Assembly: GCA_028710565.1 (NCBI GenBank)
Contig: JAQTTV010000025.1
Span: 1 to 47,445, forward strand
Reading direction: 5' to 3'
Source: Gallionella sp.
GTDB lineage: Bacteria; Pseudomonadota; Gammaproteobacteria; Burkholderiales; Gallionellaceae
Length of the DNA stretch: 47,445 nt
In this document: piece after piece, positions 35,427 through 45,600 of the stretch
Numbering within the stretch: position 1 is the first letter of the stretch
How the letters are laid out: each line of letters opens with the position of its first letter
Program-made: the position numbers and the translations under genes
Notes under the pieces: model-generated
The model's database searches: none
What the model saw: the letters and a program-made list of their open reading frames with translations, nothing else
What the model was told of the DNA's origin: nothing

Positions 35427-36354
35427 TCCTCGTGGTTTTTGCGCAGGCGTTGACCGCGCCATTGAAATTGTAGAACGTGCGCTGGCGATGCACGGCGCGC
35501 CGATTTATGTGCGACACCAAGTGGTGCATAACCAATTTGTGGTCGAAGGCTTGCGTAATAAAGGCGCGGTCTTTATCGAAGCACTGGATGATGTCCCCGA
35601 AGGGAGTTATCTGGTGTTTAGTGCGCACGGGGTATCTCAACAGGTACGCACGGAAGCCGCCGCACGTAATTTGACTATTTTTGATGCCACCTGCCCCTTA
35701 GTCACGAAGGTGCATATTGAAGTGTCCCGTATGCACGATCAGGGCAAAGAAGTGGTGATGATAGGACATGCGGGACACCCTGAAGTAGCAGGCACAATGG
35801 GGCAAGTGACGCGCGGAATGTATTTGGTGGAATCCCCAGAACAAGTGGCTGATTTGGTGGTGAATGACGCGAACAACCTCGCGTATGTCACCCAAACCAC
35901 CTTGTCGGTAGATGATGCTGAAAACGTCATCACCGCACTCAAAAATCGTTTTCCCTTTATCACAGGACCGAAAAAAGACGATATTTGCTACGCCACACAG
36001 AATCGTCAAGATGCGGTCAAAGTGTTGGTCAAACAATGTGATGTGGTGGTGGTCATCGGTTCGCCCTCCAGCTCAAACTCCAACCGCTTGCGTGAAGTCG
36101 CCGCGAATGTGGGCTTGCCTGCCTATTTGGTGGACAATGCGGAAGAGTTACAAGCTGAATGGTTCGCAGGCAAACAACGGATCGGCATTACCGCAGGGGC
36201 ATCGGCACCTGAAGTGCTGGTACAGGGCGTGATCGCCAGATTAGAAACCTTGGGGGGAACCGCGCCAATCGAACTAGACGGCATTATCGAAAATGTGGTT
36301 TTCCCTTTGCCCAAAACACTGATTCCAATTAACCCATGCGCGACGACTTCCTGA
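35407..36354 (+). CDS. ispH: 4-hydroxy-3-methylbut-2-enyl diphosphate reductase
   Basis: A 315-residue iron-sulfur enzyme for the last step of the MEP pathway, producing isopentenyl and dimethylallyl diphosphate. The three cluster cysteines are Cys12 ([14 protein letters not shown]), Cys96 ([12 protein letters not shown]) and Cys194 ([11 protein letters not shown]). His41, His74 and the HAGHPEV segment (121-127) form the substrate site, and [15 protein letters not shown] is conserved. The start is ATG 35407, inside lspA; the terminal 20 bases of lspA are shared. The last 19 bases overlap thiO. Complete and typical. Confidence 0.97.
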   Translation: MELLLANPRGFCAGVDRAIEIVERALAMHGAPIYVRHQVVHNQFVVEGLRNKGAVFIEALDDVPEGSYLVFSAHGVSQQVRTEAAARNLTIFDATCPLVTKVHIEVSRMHDQGKEVVMIGHAGHPEVAGTMGQVTRGMYLVESPEQVADLVVNDANNLAYVTQTTLSVDDAENVITALKNRFPFITGPKKDDICYATQNRQDAVKVLVKQCDVVVVIGSPSSSNSNRLREVAANVGLPAYLVDNAEELQAEWFAGKQRIGITAGASAPEVLVQGVIARLETLGGTAPIELDGIIENVVFPLPKTLIPINPCATTS

Positions 36355-37400
36355 TTATTGGAGGCGGTGCGGTTGGACTCAACACCGCGCTGACTTTGCT
36401 ACAAGCGGGCTATCAGGTCTCCATTGTAGAACGTGGCGAAATTGGCAAAGAAGCCTCGTGGGCAGGTGGCGGCATTCTTTCCCCGCTATGCTCTTGGGAT
36501 TATCAGACCAGTGTGACACAGTTAACGCAGCGCAGCATGGCTATGTTTCAAGCCGCCACAGCAGACTTATTTGCCCATACTGGAATAGATACGGAATACA
36601 TTCGGAGCGGCATGTTGGTGCTGCCCCCCATGGCAACCGATCACGCCGTACAGTGGTGCGAGCAACATAAAGTGCCCGTGCGATCCATCGCCCTATCAGA
36701 ATATTTTGATGCGTTATCAGGTGAAGGTTTATTGCTGCCAGACATCGCTCAAGTGCGCAACCCACGTCTGTTGCGCGCTTTGCGCATACGGGTGGAACAA
36801 TTAGGTGGCAAAATTTTAGAGCAGCATGACGTTCAACGCATTGAATTTTCGGGTGATCGCGTGATTGCGGTACACACCTCCCACGGCGAACTCAACGCAG
36901 ATGCCTATATCGTCACAGCAGGTTCGTGGAGCAATACGTTAATGGATGATCAATCCTTGGCGATGGACATCCACCCTATTCGCGGGCAAATACTCTTACT
37001 CAAATTCCAAACGCCCCCCATGCAACACATCGTTGTAACTGAGGGGCTTTATCTCATTCCCCGACGCGATGGTCACGTTCTGATTGGCAGTACCTTGGAA
37101 GACGTTGGTTTTGACAAATCCACCACCCATAGTGCCAGTGAAACCCTATTCGAGCACGCTTGCCAACTTTACCCCGCTTGGCGCAAGCAGCCCATTATCG
37201 AACATTGGGCGGGCTTGCGCCCTGGCTCACGAGATAACATCCCAACCATCGGTCGCCACGCCGAACTCAGCAACCTGTACGCCAATACAGGGCATTTTCG
37301 CTATGGTGTCACCATGTCTTTTGCCAGCGCGGAAATCCTGCTCAATGAAATCGAAGGCAAAGTGCAACCCTTTGATGTCTCCGCCTATCGTTGGATTTAG
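36336..37400 (+). CDS. thiO: FAD-dependent glycine oxidase ThiO
   Basis: A 354-residue flavoprotein that oxidises glycine to iminoglycine for assembly of the thiazole ring of thiamine. The FAD-binding motif is [16 protein letters not shown] with the acidic end of the second strand in SIVERG. Other family features are [62 protein letters not shown] and [16 protein letters not shown]. It starts at ATG 36336 within ispH. No other thiamine gene is in the window. A relative acting on other amino acids cannot be excluded. Confidence 0.88.
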   Translation: MRDDFLIIGGGAVGLNTALTLLQAGYQVSIVERGEIGKEASWAGGGILSPLCSWDYQTSVTQLTQRSMAMFQAATADLFAHTGIDTEYIRSGMLVLPPMATDHAVQWCEQHKVPVRSIALSEYFDALSGEGLLLPDIAQVRNPRLLRALRIRVEQLGGKILEQHDVQRIEFSGDRVIAVHTSHGELNADAYIVTAGSWSNTLMDDQSLAMDIHPIRGQILLLKFQTPPMQHIVVTEGLYLIPRRDGHVLIGSTLEDVGFDKSTTHSASETLFEHACQLYPAWRKQPIIEHWAGLRPGSRDNIPTIGRHAELSNLYANTGHFRYGVTMSFASAEILLNEIEGKVQPFDVSAYRWI

Positions 37401-37507
37401 GGAGAAGAGAAGGGTGTAACGAAGTGACGTTTCTACGTTTCACCGTTCACCAAGCTGCGAAGCAGCGCATCACCTTTCACAGTGTGGGTGGTTTACCCTT
37501 CTCCCTT
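37399..37507. repeat. Hairpin and family 3 repeat after thiO
   Basis: GGGAGAAGAGAAGGGTGTAA at the left pairs with TTTACCCTTCTCCC at the right. Between them lie TTTCTACGTTTCACCGTTCA and a 23-bp sequence (37446-37468, core AAGCTGCGAAGCAGCGC) that recurs inverted at 42504-42526. It lies between convergent thiO and the lipoprotein gene and may end both transcripts. Confidence 0.6.
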
Positions 37508-37520
37508 CCCCCTCAAAAAG

Positions 37521-38246
37521 CTACTTTGCGCAGTATTCCTGCGTAGGCACGGCTTGTTTGATTTCATAAGGTGATTGCGGCATCAAAATAAACTCGCTTG
37601 CGCCGATTTTGCTGTGCGGATTGCCCCAGTCATAGGTGTAGCCTAGCCCCGTCCACGGTACGCCTGCCGAGGCTCTAAAACTCTTAAAGTAAAGCTGCTG
37701 ATAAAACTGACCGTAGTTGGGAATGTGTTCGACAGCGGGAAACTGTCTGGGGACGGCGGTTTCGCATTGTGTATCGTCGGTTTCAGGATCGACGCAAGGA
37801 CGGAACAAGCTGGCAGGACTCACCCACATTTCCACAAATACGTCATATTGCCAATCAGGGGCTAAGCCCAAGTATTGCTTCAAGCGCAGATTCAACGCTT
37901 CCTTGCCGCCTGCGGCTGCCTGTTGGCAAAACTGCTTCACTTGCGGAGCCGCCGTCACCCACAAAGCGTAGTCTGGATTATCTGGGGTTTGGGTATTGTT
38001 TTGCACAAATTGCTGATAGGCAGTCTGACTTTTCCAAGTGACGACCAGCAACTTGGTTTTATCTGCATTCCAAACCAAATTGGGATTGTCAGGTTGAATC
38101 GCCCATAAAGTCTGCGTTTTCTCGCCTGACTCCACCCGCGCAGCATCCCAAACCGCCTGTTGATAACGTTGCTGCACAGGCAAATCGGCACAGCCGACCA
38201 AAAACGAAGCACTGAGACACGCTATTATTTTTTTCGTGAACGACAT
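37521..38246 (-). CDS. Exported lipoprotein of unknown function
   Basis: A 241-residue protein that I do not recognise. The signal peptide ends in the lipobox LVGC with Cys19, so it should be acylated and held in a membrane, probably the outer one, as no Asp follows at +2. The mature part has six further cysteines or so, including FRPCVDPETDDTQCETAVPR and a terminal EYCAK, suggesting disulfides in the periplasm. It is rich in Trp, Gln and Pro (WQYDVFVEMWVSP, WTGLGYTYDWGNP). A strong GGGGGA precedes ATG 38246. It lies downstream of dnaB on the same strand, after a 104-bp gap, and is probably transcribed alone. Confidence 0.8.
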   Translation of the reverse strand: MSFTKKIIACLSASFLVGCADLPVQQRYQQAVWDAARVESGEKTQTLWAIQPDNPNLVWNADKTKLLVVTWKSQTAYQQFVQNNTQTPDNPDYALWVTAAPQVKQFCQQAAAGGKEALNLRLKQYLGLAPDWQYDVFVEMWVSPASLFRPCVDPETDDTQCETAVPRQFPAVEHIPNYGQFYQQLYFKSFRASAGVPWTGLGYTYDWGNPHSKIGASEFILMPQSPYEIKQAVPTQEYCAK

Positions 38247-38350
38247 GATATTCCCCCTAGTTAGAAGGGACGCATCTTAAAGGAAAAACTGTCTATCTGC
38301 TTTTCCTTTAAGAGAAATTAACCTTATCCATCCTCGGAGTATCGCGAGGC

Positions 38351-39733
38351 CTAATAACTCCCTGATGCCAAGTTGTCAAATCGGGTGTATTCGCCTCTAA
38401 AGGCTAATTCCACCTTGCCAATGGGACCGTTACGCTGTTTGCCGATAATGATTTCGGCTTTGCCTTTATCGGGCGAGTCGCTGTTATAGACTTCGTCGCG
38501 GTAAATAAACAAAATCAAATCCGCATCTTGCTCAATCGCACCTGATTCACGCAAATCGGACATGACGGGGCGTTTGTTAGGGCGTTGTTCCAAGCTGCGA
38601 TTCAACTGCGACAACGCAATGACGGGGACGTGTAATTCTTTGGCTAAGGATTTCAACGAACGGGAAATTTCAGAAATTTCCGTGGCACGGTTTTCGTTGG
38701 ACTTACCTGCACTGCCGCTCATCAGTTGCAAATAGTCGATCACAATCAAGCCTAAGCCATTGTTTTGTCGATGCAAACGTCTGGCGCGGGCGCGCACTTC
38801 CAAGGCAGACAGCGCGGCACTTTCGTCGATATGTATCGGCGCATCGTTGAGTTTGCCTAAGGCTTGAGTCAAACGTCCCCAATCATCATCTTGGAGTCGC
38901 CCTGTACGTAAATCGTGCTGATTCAAATTACCGACCGAACCCAACATCCGCATCGCCAGTTGCGCACCGCCCATTTCCATACTGAAAATCGCCACGGGCA
39001 ACTTGCTGTCCAGCGCGACATTTTCCGCGATGTTAATCGAAAACGCGGTTTTACCCATACTGGGGCGACCTGCCACGATGACCAAATCGCCAGGTTGCAA
39101 GCCCGAAGTCATGCGGTCTAAATCGGCAAAACCCGTTGCGGTTCCTGTGACATCACTGGTGTTGTCCCGCGCATATAAAGTTTCAATACGTTCAACCACT
39201 TGGGTCAACAGAGGCGGCATGGCAACAAAACCTTGCTTGCCCCGTGAACCCGCTTCGGCAATTTCAAAGACTTTTCTTTCCGCTTCATCTAACAATTGCG
39301 CGGCATCCCGTCCTGTGGGGTTGAAAGCACTGGCGGCGATGTCGCTACCGACTTCAGCCAGTTTGCGCATAATCGACCGTTCGCGCACGATTTCGCCATA
39401 ACGGCGCACGTTGGCGGCAGATGGCACGTTTTGCGCCAATGAACCTAAATACACCAACCCACCGACCTTGTCTAAATCGCCAGCAATTTCCAAGGCTTCC
39501 GCCACGGTAATCACATCGACAGGCTTTGCCTGTTCGCTTAACTGCACGATTTGGCGATAAATCAGCTGATGATCGCGCCGATAAAAATCTTCATGGGTAA
39601 TCAGGTCGATGATCTTATCCAGCGCGCCACTTTCCAACAGCAGCCCACCCAAAACCGATTGCTCGGCTTCAACAGAATGCGGTGGGAGTTTGATTTGATC
39701 GACTTGCGCGTCAGCGGGAGGGAAGTGTTCCAT
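38351..39733 (-). CDS. dnaB: Replicative DNA helicase DnaB
   Basis: A 460-residue hexameric helicase that unwinds DNA at the replication fork. The N-terminal domain starts LPPHSVEAEQSVLGGLL. The RecA-like domain has Walker A GRPSMGKT (222-229), the EMG segment SMEMGGAQLAMRML, Walker B VIDYLQLM (331-338), SQLNRSLEQRPNKRPVMSDL with the arginine-rich region, and the terminal GKQRNGPIGKVELAF. The length is usual and there is no intein. The start is ATG 39733. The upstream 175 bp are repeats of the TTTCAC family, with no obvious promoter. Confidence 0.97.
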   Translation of the reverse strand: MEHFPPADAQVDQIKLPPHSVEAEQSVLGGLLLESGALDKIIDLITHEDFYRRDHQLIYRQIVQLSEQAKPVDVITVAEALEIAGDLDKVGGLVYLGSLAQNVPSAANVRRYGEIVRERSIMRKLAEVGSDIAASAFNPTGRDAAQLLDEAERKVFEIAEAGSRGKQGFVAMPPLLTQVVERIETLYARDNTSDVTGTATGFADLDRMTSGLQPGDLVIVAGRPSMGKTAFSINIAENVALDSKLPVAIFSMEMGGAQLAMRMLGSVGNLNQHDLRTGRLQDDDWGRLTQALGKLNDAPIHIDESAALSALEVRARARRLHRQNNGLGLIVIDYLQLMSGSAGKSNENRATEISEISRSLKSLAKELHVPVIALSQLNRSLEQRPNKRPVMSDLRESGAIEQDADLILFIYRDEVYNSDSPDKGKAEIIIGKQRNGPIGKVELAFRGEYTRFDNLASGSY

Positions 39734-39908
39734 TTGAGTGACCTAGGTGAAGAATGTGAAACGGGAAATGTGAAAGGTGAAATGTAAAAAGCGTGGGTAT
39801 GCGACGATTCGTTTCACTTTTCACGTTTCTCATTTCACCCTAAATAAATGCAAAACCAAGTGGGTGAACGACGGTTTGTTTCACTTTTCACTTTTCACCT
39901 TTCACAAT
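39734..39908. repeat. Family 3 TTTCAC / GTGAAA repeat cluster
   Basis: A 175-bp region between pgsA and dnaB built from runs such as GTGAAACGGGAAATGTGAAA, TTTCACTTTTCACGTTTCTC and TTTCACTTTTCACTTTTCAC, giving inverted repeats. ACGACGGTTTGTTTCAC here matches, inverted, 42536-42552. No gene is seen; it may carry the dnaB promoter. Confidence 0.65.
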
Positions 39909-40475
39909 TTATTTGCCCTTAAGCTGCGGCATCGCCAGCATCAAATAATAGCCCATCGACCAGAGCGTGAGCAGGGCGGCGAGATAGAGCAGTAGTTCGC
40001 CCATAAATTGGCAGGGCATGCCGAATAGGGGTTGATGGTAGAGCAACAAAATTAACGCCGCCATTTGGAAGGCAGTTTTGATTTTACCCAGCATGGACAC
40101 CGCGACGCTTTTGCTGGCACCGACTTTTGCCATCCATTCACGCAGGGCAGAAATGGTGATTTCGCGCCCGATGATGATAAACGCCAAAACCACATCCGCA
40201 CGCCCTAGTTTTACCAATAAAATCAAGGCAGCAGCGACCATCAGCTTATCGGCAACAGGATCAAGAAATGCGCCAAACGCCGAGGTTTGATCGAGCTTGC
40301 GAGCCAAATAACCATCCAGCCAATCGGTAATCGCGGCGAGCAAAAACACCGCCGTGGCGATGGAGTTTTTAAGCTGAGGCGCAAGAGTCTGGTCGGACAC
40401 GTAAAACACCGCCACAAAGACGGGGATTAACAGGATACGCAACCAGGTGAGTAAGTTTGGGATATTATTTGGCAT
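39909..40475 (-). CDS. pgsA: CDP-diacylglycerol-glycerol-3-phosphate phosphatidyltransferase
   Basis: A 188-residue inner-membrane enzyme that makes phosphatidylglycerol phosphate from CDP-diacylglycerol and glycerol 3-phosphate. The CDP-alcohol phosphotransferase motif is complete: DWLDGYLARKLDQ followed by GAFLDPVADK, containing the four metal-binding aspartates. Membrane helices surround it. I start it at ATG 40475 (PNNIPNLLTWLRI), the canonical opening; longer frames run back into uvrC. Only four bases separate it from the uvrC stop, so the two are probably translated from one mRNA, as in many proteobacteria. Confidence 0.95.
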   Translation of the reverse strand: MPNNIPNLLTWLRILLIPVFVAVFYVSDQTLAPQLKNSIATAVFLLAAITDWLDGYLARKLDQTSAFGAFLDPVADKLMVAAALILLVKLGRADVVLAFIIIGREITISALREWMAKVGASKSVAVSMLGKIKTAFQMAALILLLYHQPLFGMPCQFMGELLLYLAALLTLWSMGYYLMLAMPQLKGK

Positions 40476-40479
40476 GGGC

Positions 40480-42300
40480 CTAGTGTAGCTGTTGGTAAAT
40501 CTTTTCGGCAAGTGTTTTGCTAATTCCCTCGACTTGAGCGAGTTGATCCACGCTGGCTTGTTGCACTTCACGTAGTCCACCAAAGTGGGTTAATAGATTG
40601 CGGCGACGCGCATCGCCCACGCCCGCAATCTCCGCCAAGCTGGACACGGTGCGGGCTTTGCCACGTTGGGCACGGTGTCCGCTAATGGCGAAACGATGGG
40701 CTTCGTCGCGGATTTGTTGAATCAGATGCAGCGCGGGATCGTCTTCGGGCAGGCGAATGGCACGCCCGTCGGGGAAAATCAATTGTTCCATGCCTGCCTT
40801 GCGTTCCACGCCTTTCGCCACGCCGATCAAGGCAATGTCCAATCCTAAGGTCTGCATGACTTCCATCGCAATGTGCAACTGCCCCAAGCCGCCGTCAATC
40901 AAAATCAAATCGGGACGTGCGCCCTCCCCTGCCACTAATTTTTGATAACGGCGCGTCAACGCCTGACGCATGGCGGCATAATCGTCGCCGCCCGTGATGC
41001 CCGTGATGTGATAGCGGCGATATTGCCCGTTGCGCATGGCGAGCTCTTCATATACCACGCACGAAGCCTGTGTCGCTTCGCCCATGGTGTGGCTAATATC
41101 AAAACATTCAATGCGTTGCAGCTCTGGCATGGACAAATGTTCGCGCAATTTATCCAGCCGTAATTGTTGCCCACCTTGCTGCATGGCGCGTTGTTGCAAC
41201 GCCAATTCAGCATTTTTCACCGCCATGGTCAGCCATTGTTTGCGCTCCTGCGTGGTGGCTTGCACCACGCGCACGGGGTGTCCCGATTGTTCAGTCAACA
41301 ACTGCGCCAGCGTTTCATCGGTCTGCGCGGTGTTCAAAATCAGCAACGGCGGCACGCTGCGTTGCAAATAATGTTGGGCAATAAAGGCGTCGGCGACATC
41401 TTCCACGCTGAAATCTTGCGCATGGTCAGGAAACAAACTTTTATCGCCCAAATGCCGCCCGCCGCGCACCATCGCCAAATTCACGCACACCACGCCTGCC
41501 AGTTGCACCACGGCGATAATATCGGCATCGGTCGTGCCACCCGCTGATTCGACAAATTGCTGTTGCTGCACAATATGCAAATCGCGCAACTGATCGCGCA
41601 GCACCGCCGCCTGCTCGTAATTCATCGCCTCCGCCGCCGCGTCCATCGCGCCGCGCAAATGCTGTTCCACCGCCTGATGCTGACCGCGCAGCAACAACGC
41701 CACGTTATAAATGTCTGTCCGATAATCTTCCGCCGAAATCAGCCCCACGCACGGCGCGGTGCAGCGACGAATTTGATGCTGCAAACACGGGCGGGTGCGG
41801 TGGTTAAACACGCTATCTTCACACGTCCGAATACGAAAAATCTTTTGCAATAACTGGCTGCTGTCTTTGGCTGCAGACGAATTGGGATAAGGGCCAAAGT
41901 ATTGATGCTGCTTATTCGGCGTACCGCGAAAATAAGTCAAACGCGGAAACTCATGCCCCGTCAACACCAAGTAGGGATAGGTTTTATCATCCCGAAACAA
42001 GATGTTATAGCGCGGCTTGAGCGACTTAATCAGATTATTTTCCAACAACAACGCTTCCGCCTCGGAGCGCGTAACCGTGGTTTCAATGCGCGCAATGTGC
42101 GACACCATTAAGCGGATGCGCGGCGACAGCGTGCTTTTTTGAAAATACGACGACACGCGTTTTTTCAATTGCTTCGCTTTGCCCACATACAACACCTCGC
42201 CTTTTTCATCGAAATAGCGATACACCCCTGGTAACAAGGGGAGAGAGGCGAGAATAGGTTGGGGATCGAACGTGTCCAAAGTCAGCAGCAAGCGTTTCAA
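40480..42300 (-). CDS. uvrC: Excinuclease ABC subunit C
   Basis: A 606-residue nuclease that makes both incisions in nucleotide excision repair with UvrA and UvrB. In order: GIY-YIG domain ([22 protein letters not shown]), a cysteine-containing region with [19 protein letters not shown], a UVR motif ([18 protein letters not shown]) that contacts UvrB, an RNase H-like domain ([19 protein letters not shown]) and two C-terminal helix-hairpin-helix motifs ([26 protein letters not shown]). The open frame starts at TTG 42300, directly after a TATAAT and without a ribosome binding site; an alternative TTG lies seven codons later (42279). The exact start is uncertain. Confidence 0.95.
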   Translation of the reverse strand: MKRLLLTLDTFDPQPILASLPLLPGVYRYFDEKGEVLYVGKAKQLKKRVSSYFQKSTLSPRIRLMVSHIARIETTVTRSEAEALLLENNLIKSLKPRYNILFRDDKTYPYLVLTGHEFPRLTYFRGTPNKQHQYFGPYPNSSAAKDSSQLLQKIFRIRTCEDSVFNHRTRPCLQHQIRRCTAPCVGLISAEDYRTDIYNVALLLRGQHQAVEQHLRGAMDAAAEAMNYEQAAVLRDQLRDLHIVQQQQFVESAGGTTDADIIAVVQLAGVVCVNLAMVRGGRHLGDKSLFPDHAQDFSVEDVADAFIAQHYLQRSVPPLLILNTAQTDETLAQLLTEQSGHPVRVVQATTQERKQWLTMAVKNAELALQQRAMQQGGQQLRLDKLREHLSMPELQRIECFDISHTMGEATQASCVVYEELAMRNGQYRRYHITGITGGDDYAAMRQALTRRYQKLVAGEGARPDLILIDGGLGQLHIAMEVMQTLGLDIALIGVAKGVERKAGMEQLIFPDGRAIRLPEDDPALHLIQQIRDEAHRFAISGHRAQRGKARTVSSLAEIAGVGDARRRNLLTHFGGLREVQQASVDQLAQVEGISKTLAEKIYQQLH

Positions 42301-42310
42301 AAGGAGGGCG

Positions 42311-42316
42311 ATTATA
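42311..42316 (-). promoter_or_regulatory. -10 box of uvrC, bordered by element E
   Basis: A minus-strand TATAAT in CTAGTATAATCGCCC, 10 nt before TTG 42300, so the mRNA may be leaderless. Element E begins one base beyond its flanking CTAG, so any -35 box must come from the element's end. Confidence 0.4.
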
Positions 42317-42455
42317 CTAGGGAGGCACTGATAAAATCTTCCGTTCTTGGTGAGCTTGTCGAACCATAAACGGAAGATTTAATGAAATCAGAGAATTAAA
42401 TCCGCTCCCCCTTCGACAGGCTCAGGCCGAGCGGATTTAATCAGCATCTCCCTAG
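42317..42455. mobile_element. Miniature inverted-repeat element E
   Basis: A 131-bp element (42321-42451) flanked by perfect CTAG duplications (42317-42320, 42452-42455). Ends GGAGGCACTGATAAAATC and, inverted, GGAGATGCTGATTAAATC. It contains two hairpins, with TGAGCTTGTCGAACC and CCTTCGACAGGCTCAGG. Opposite in orientation to element D and the same length. CTAG is a classic IS5-group target (established for that group). Confidence 0.82.
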
Positions 42456-42486
42456 CCGCAACGCGCTTGCTGCGTGTTTAAAAATG

Positions 42487-42560
42487 GAAAGGGCGAAGAG
42501 GGACGCGCTGCTTCGCAGCTTGGTGAAACGAGAAATGTGAAACAAACCGTCGCACGCCCG
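42487..42560. repeat. Family 3 repeat copy before the helicase gene
   Basis: It holds GCGCTGCTTCGCAGCTTGG (an exact 23-bp inverted match to 37446-37468 over 42504-42526), then GAAACGAGAAATGTGAAACA and ACCGTCGCACGCCC. The remaining bases to 42672 have no gene; a TAAAAT with GCGCGCCC context near 42585 is a weak promoter candidate. Confidence 0.6.
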
Positions 42561-42672
42561 CGCATTTCCCCTTGCTCACCATGTTAAAATGCGCGCCCTT
42601 TTTTCTGCCCTATTGCTTGTCATTTTTCTTTGGATCTCATAAATCAACGAATGATGGCAACTACATCTGATT

Positions 42673-45600
42673 ATGGTGCCATCTCGTTCCTATACTCAAG
42701 CCGATATAGCCCGCTGGTACAGCCCGCGTGAATTGCAGAAGGGGCGTATTTGTCTGCCTGCTGTGAGAAATTTGGCTTTTAAAGATTTTGAAATCACGGC
42801 GCAGGTGCAAGGAACCGCACCGCAACCCTATCGGGTTAGAATTATTTTTCGGGCAAATAAAAATCAGCAAATAACGCTACAAACGATGTGTAGCTGCCCG
42901 ATGCGACAGGATTGCAAACACACGGCGGCGGTATTGATGGCTGGATTGCACGCCACATCACAGCTACCGCATGTCAGTGAGGTGGTGTTGGCGTGGGCGG
43001 AAATGTTTAAACAACCATACAAGCTACCCACGGCAAGCACGCCTACAGATGGTTTGTATTATTTTTTGAATATGTCCAAGGGCGATTATTACCCCGCAAT
43101 CAGCTTGTTCAAAGGTAAGCGTAAATTTAAAGGCGCGTATCCTGACGGGCTAAAACCTTGGGAATTGAACGATCGGGTGTTTATGAAGCCGCCGCAGTTT
43201 GTGCGCGAAGAAGATTTGACGATTTTACGTTTGTTGTGGCGGCAAGGGAGAACGGTCGAGGGATGGGCGTTGATAGGCGAAACGGGACACGCGTTGTTGA
43301 CACAGTTGTTGGCAAGCGAGAGGTTTTGTTTGGCCGCCCGCACTTCTACCCGTATCGCAGAAGTGCCTAAGTTGCTCAAGTCAGGCGAGACGCGGGCGGG
43401 TCAGCTGGTTTGGCAGGTCGATGACACTGGGCGGAGGGTGATTCAATTGCAAAGCCAAAACGCACCGCTGGTGTTACCTCTGCCAGAAGCGACGTGGTAT
43501 GTGGACCGTGCAACGGGCGAAGTCGGGCAGTTGACCTTGACGCAATCCCCGTGGCGGGTGATGCAATTGTTGGATATGCCGCCGTTATCCGAACCTGATT
43601 TGCCCGTCGTGGCAGAGGTGTTGCGCGAAAGCGTGCCCGATTTACCTATGCCAGGGGTGATTCAACTACGGCGCATGGAGGACGGATTGCGCCCACGGCT
43701 GACGCTGGAGACGGTGCAAGTGCCGTGGATGGATCGTTTTCGCGGTTATGGTTATGGTCCGCAGACCATAGATATTGCATCGGTGAACCTGTGTTATGGC
43801 GAGGCTATCCTGCCGCTAAACCATGAGGGCGAATTTTTTACCTTGGAACAGGGCGAAACCGTGCGCGTGGTGCGCGATTTTGCGGCGGAAGTGCGGCGTG
43901 TTAAATCATTGGTGCAATATGGGCTAAAGGAAATGCCCCCTAGCACTTGGGTGCGAGATGTCCCGACTTATTGCTTGCACGATGCCGCCGCGTGGCAAGG
44001 TTTTATGCAGGAAAATTTACCGCAGCTACGCACGGCGGGGTGGGAAGTGGTGATGACTCCCGATTTCCGCCATCTGGTGTTGGAAGTGGAATCTTGGGAA
44101 GCGGATTTCCAAGCGACCGAAGACGGTTGGTTTAACTTGGACATGGGGATCGTGGTGAATGGGCAACGCCTGCCGCTCGCCCCCTTGTTGCACGCCTTAT
44201 TCAAACGGGAAGCGCAATGGCTGGATGCGGATCAACTCGCCAATATGCCTGAAGAACAGCCCGTCACCTTGCAACTTCCCGAAGGCGGGCGGGTGCAAGT
44301 GCCTGCTGGGCGCATCAAACCTCTGGCGCGCACGCTGATTGAATTGTTCGATGGGCACGGTACAGGCGATACCCTGCCTTTGTCCCGCTTTGATGTGGCA
44401 CGGATTGCCGCCCTGACCGACATGGCGCACTGGCAGTTCAAAGACCAAGCGGCGGTCACCACTTTAGCGCAGCAATTGCGGCAAACCTCGGGCATACAAG
44501 CGATAGAGCCTCCCACGGGCTTTGGCATACAGCTGCGTCCTTATCAACAAGAAGGGCTGGCTTGGCTACAGTATTTACGCGCACAAGGCTTAGGCGGCAT
44601 TTTGGCGGATGACATGGGGCTGGGCAAAACCGCGCAAACGTTGGCGCACCTGTTGCTGGAAAAGCAAAGCGGGCGCATGGACAAACCGTCCTTAGTGGTA
44701 TTGCCCACTTCATTGATTTTTAACTGGAAACATGAAGCCGCTCGCTTCGCCCCTTCCTTAAAAATGTTGTCTTTACACGGCAAAGAACGGGCGGCGCATT
44801 TTGACAGTATTCCGCAACACGATGTGATTCTGACCACCTACCCCCTGCTGTGGCGCGATGAAGATGCGCTTGCCAAGTACGATTATCATTTGCTCATTTT
44901 GGACGAAGCGCAGATGGTCAAAAACGTCACCAGCCAAGCGGCGCAAGTGGTGCGCAAGCTCAACGCCCGCCATCGCTTATGCCTCACGGGGACACCGCTG
45001 GAAAATCATCTGGGCGAGCTGTGGGCGCAATTCGATTTTCTGCTGCCAGGGCTATTGGGCAACAGCAAAACCTTCACCAAAGCCTGGCGCACCCCCATCG
45101 AAAAACAGGGCAACGTGCTGCGTCGCGAATTGCTGGCAAAACGCATCAAACCCTTTATCCTGCGGCGACGCAAAGAAGACGTGGCGCGCGAATTACCCGA
45201 AAAAACCGTGATTGTGCGCAGCGTGGAACTGGCGAATGCGCAACGCGACCTGTACGAAACCGTGCGCGTGGCAATGGACGAACGGGTGCGCACTGAAATT
45301 GCCAGCAAAGGCTTGGCGCGCAGCCACATTGTGCTACTAGACGCGCTGCTCAAACTGCGTCAAGTCTGTTGCGACCCGCGCTTGGTCAAATTAAGCCAAG
45401 CCCAAAAAGTCAAAGAAAGTGCCAAACTCACCCTGCTGATGGACATGCTGCCCGAACTGGTCAACGAAGGGCGGCGCGTGCTGGTGTTTTCGCAATTTAC
45501 CACCATGCTAGGCTTTATCGCCGAAGCCTTGGACAAAGCAAAACTCGGCTACGTCATGCTCACAGGCGATACCCAAGACCGCGAGTCCGTGGTGAGCCGC

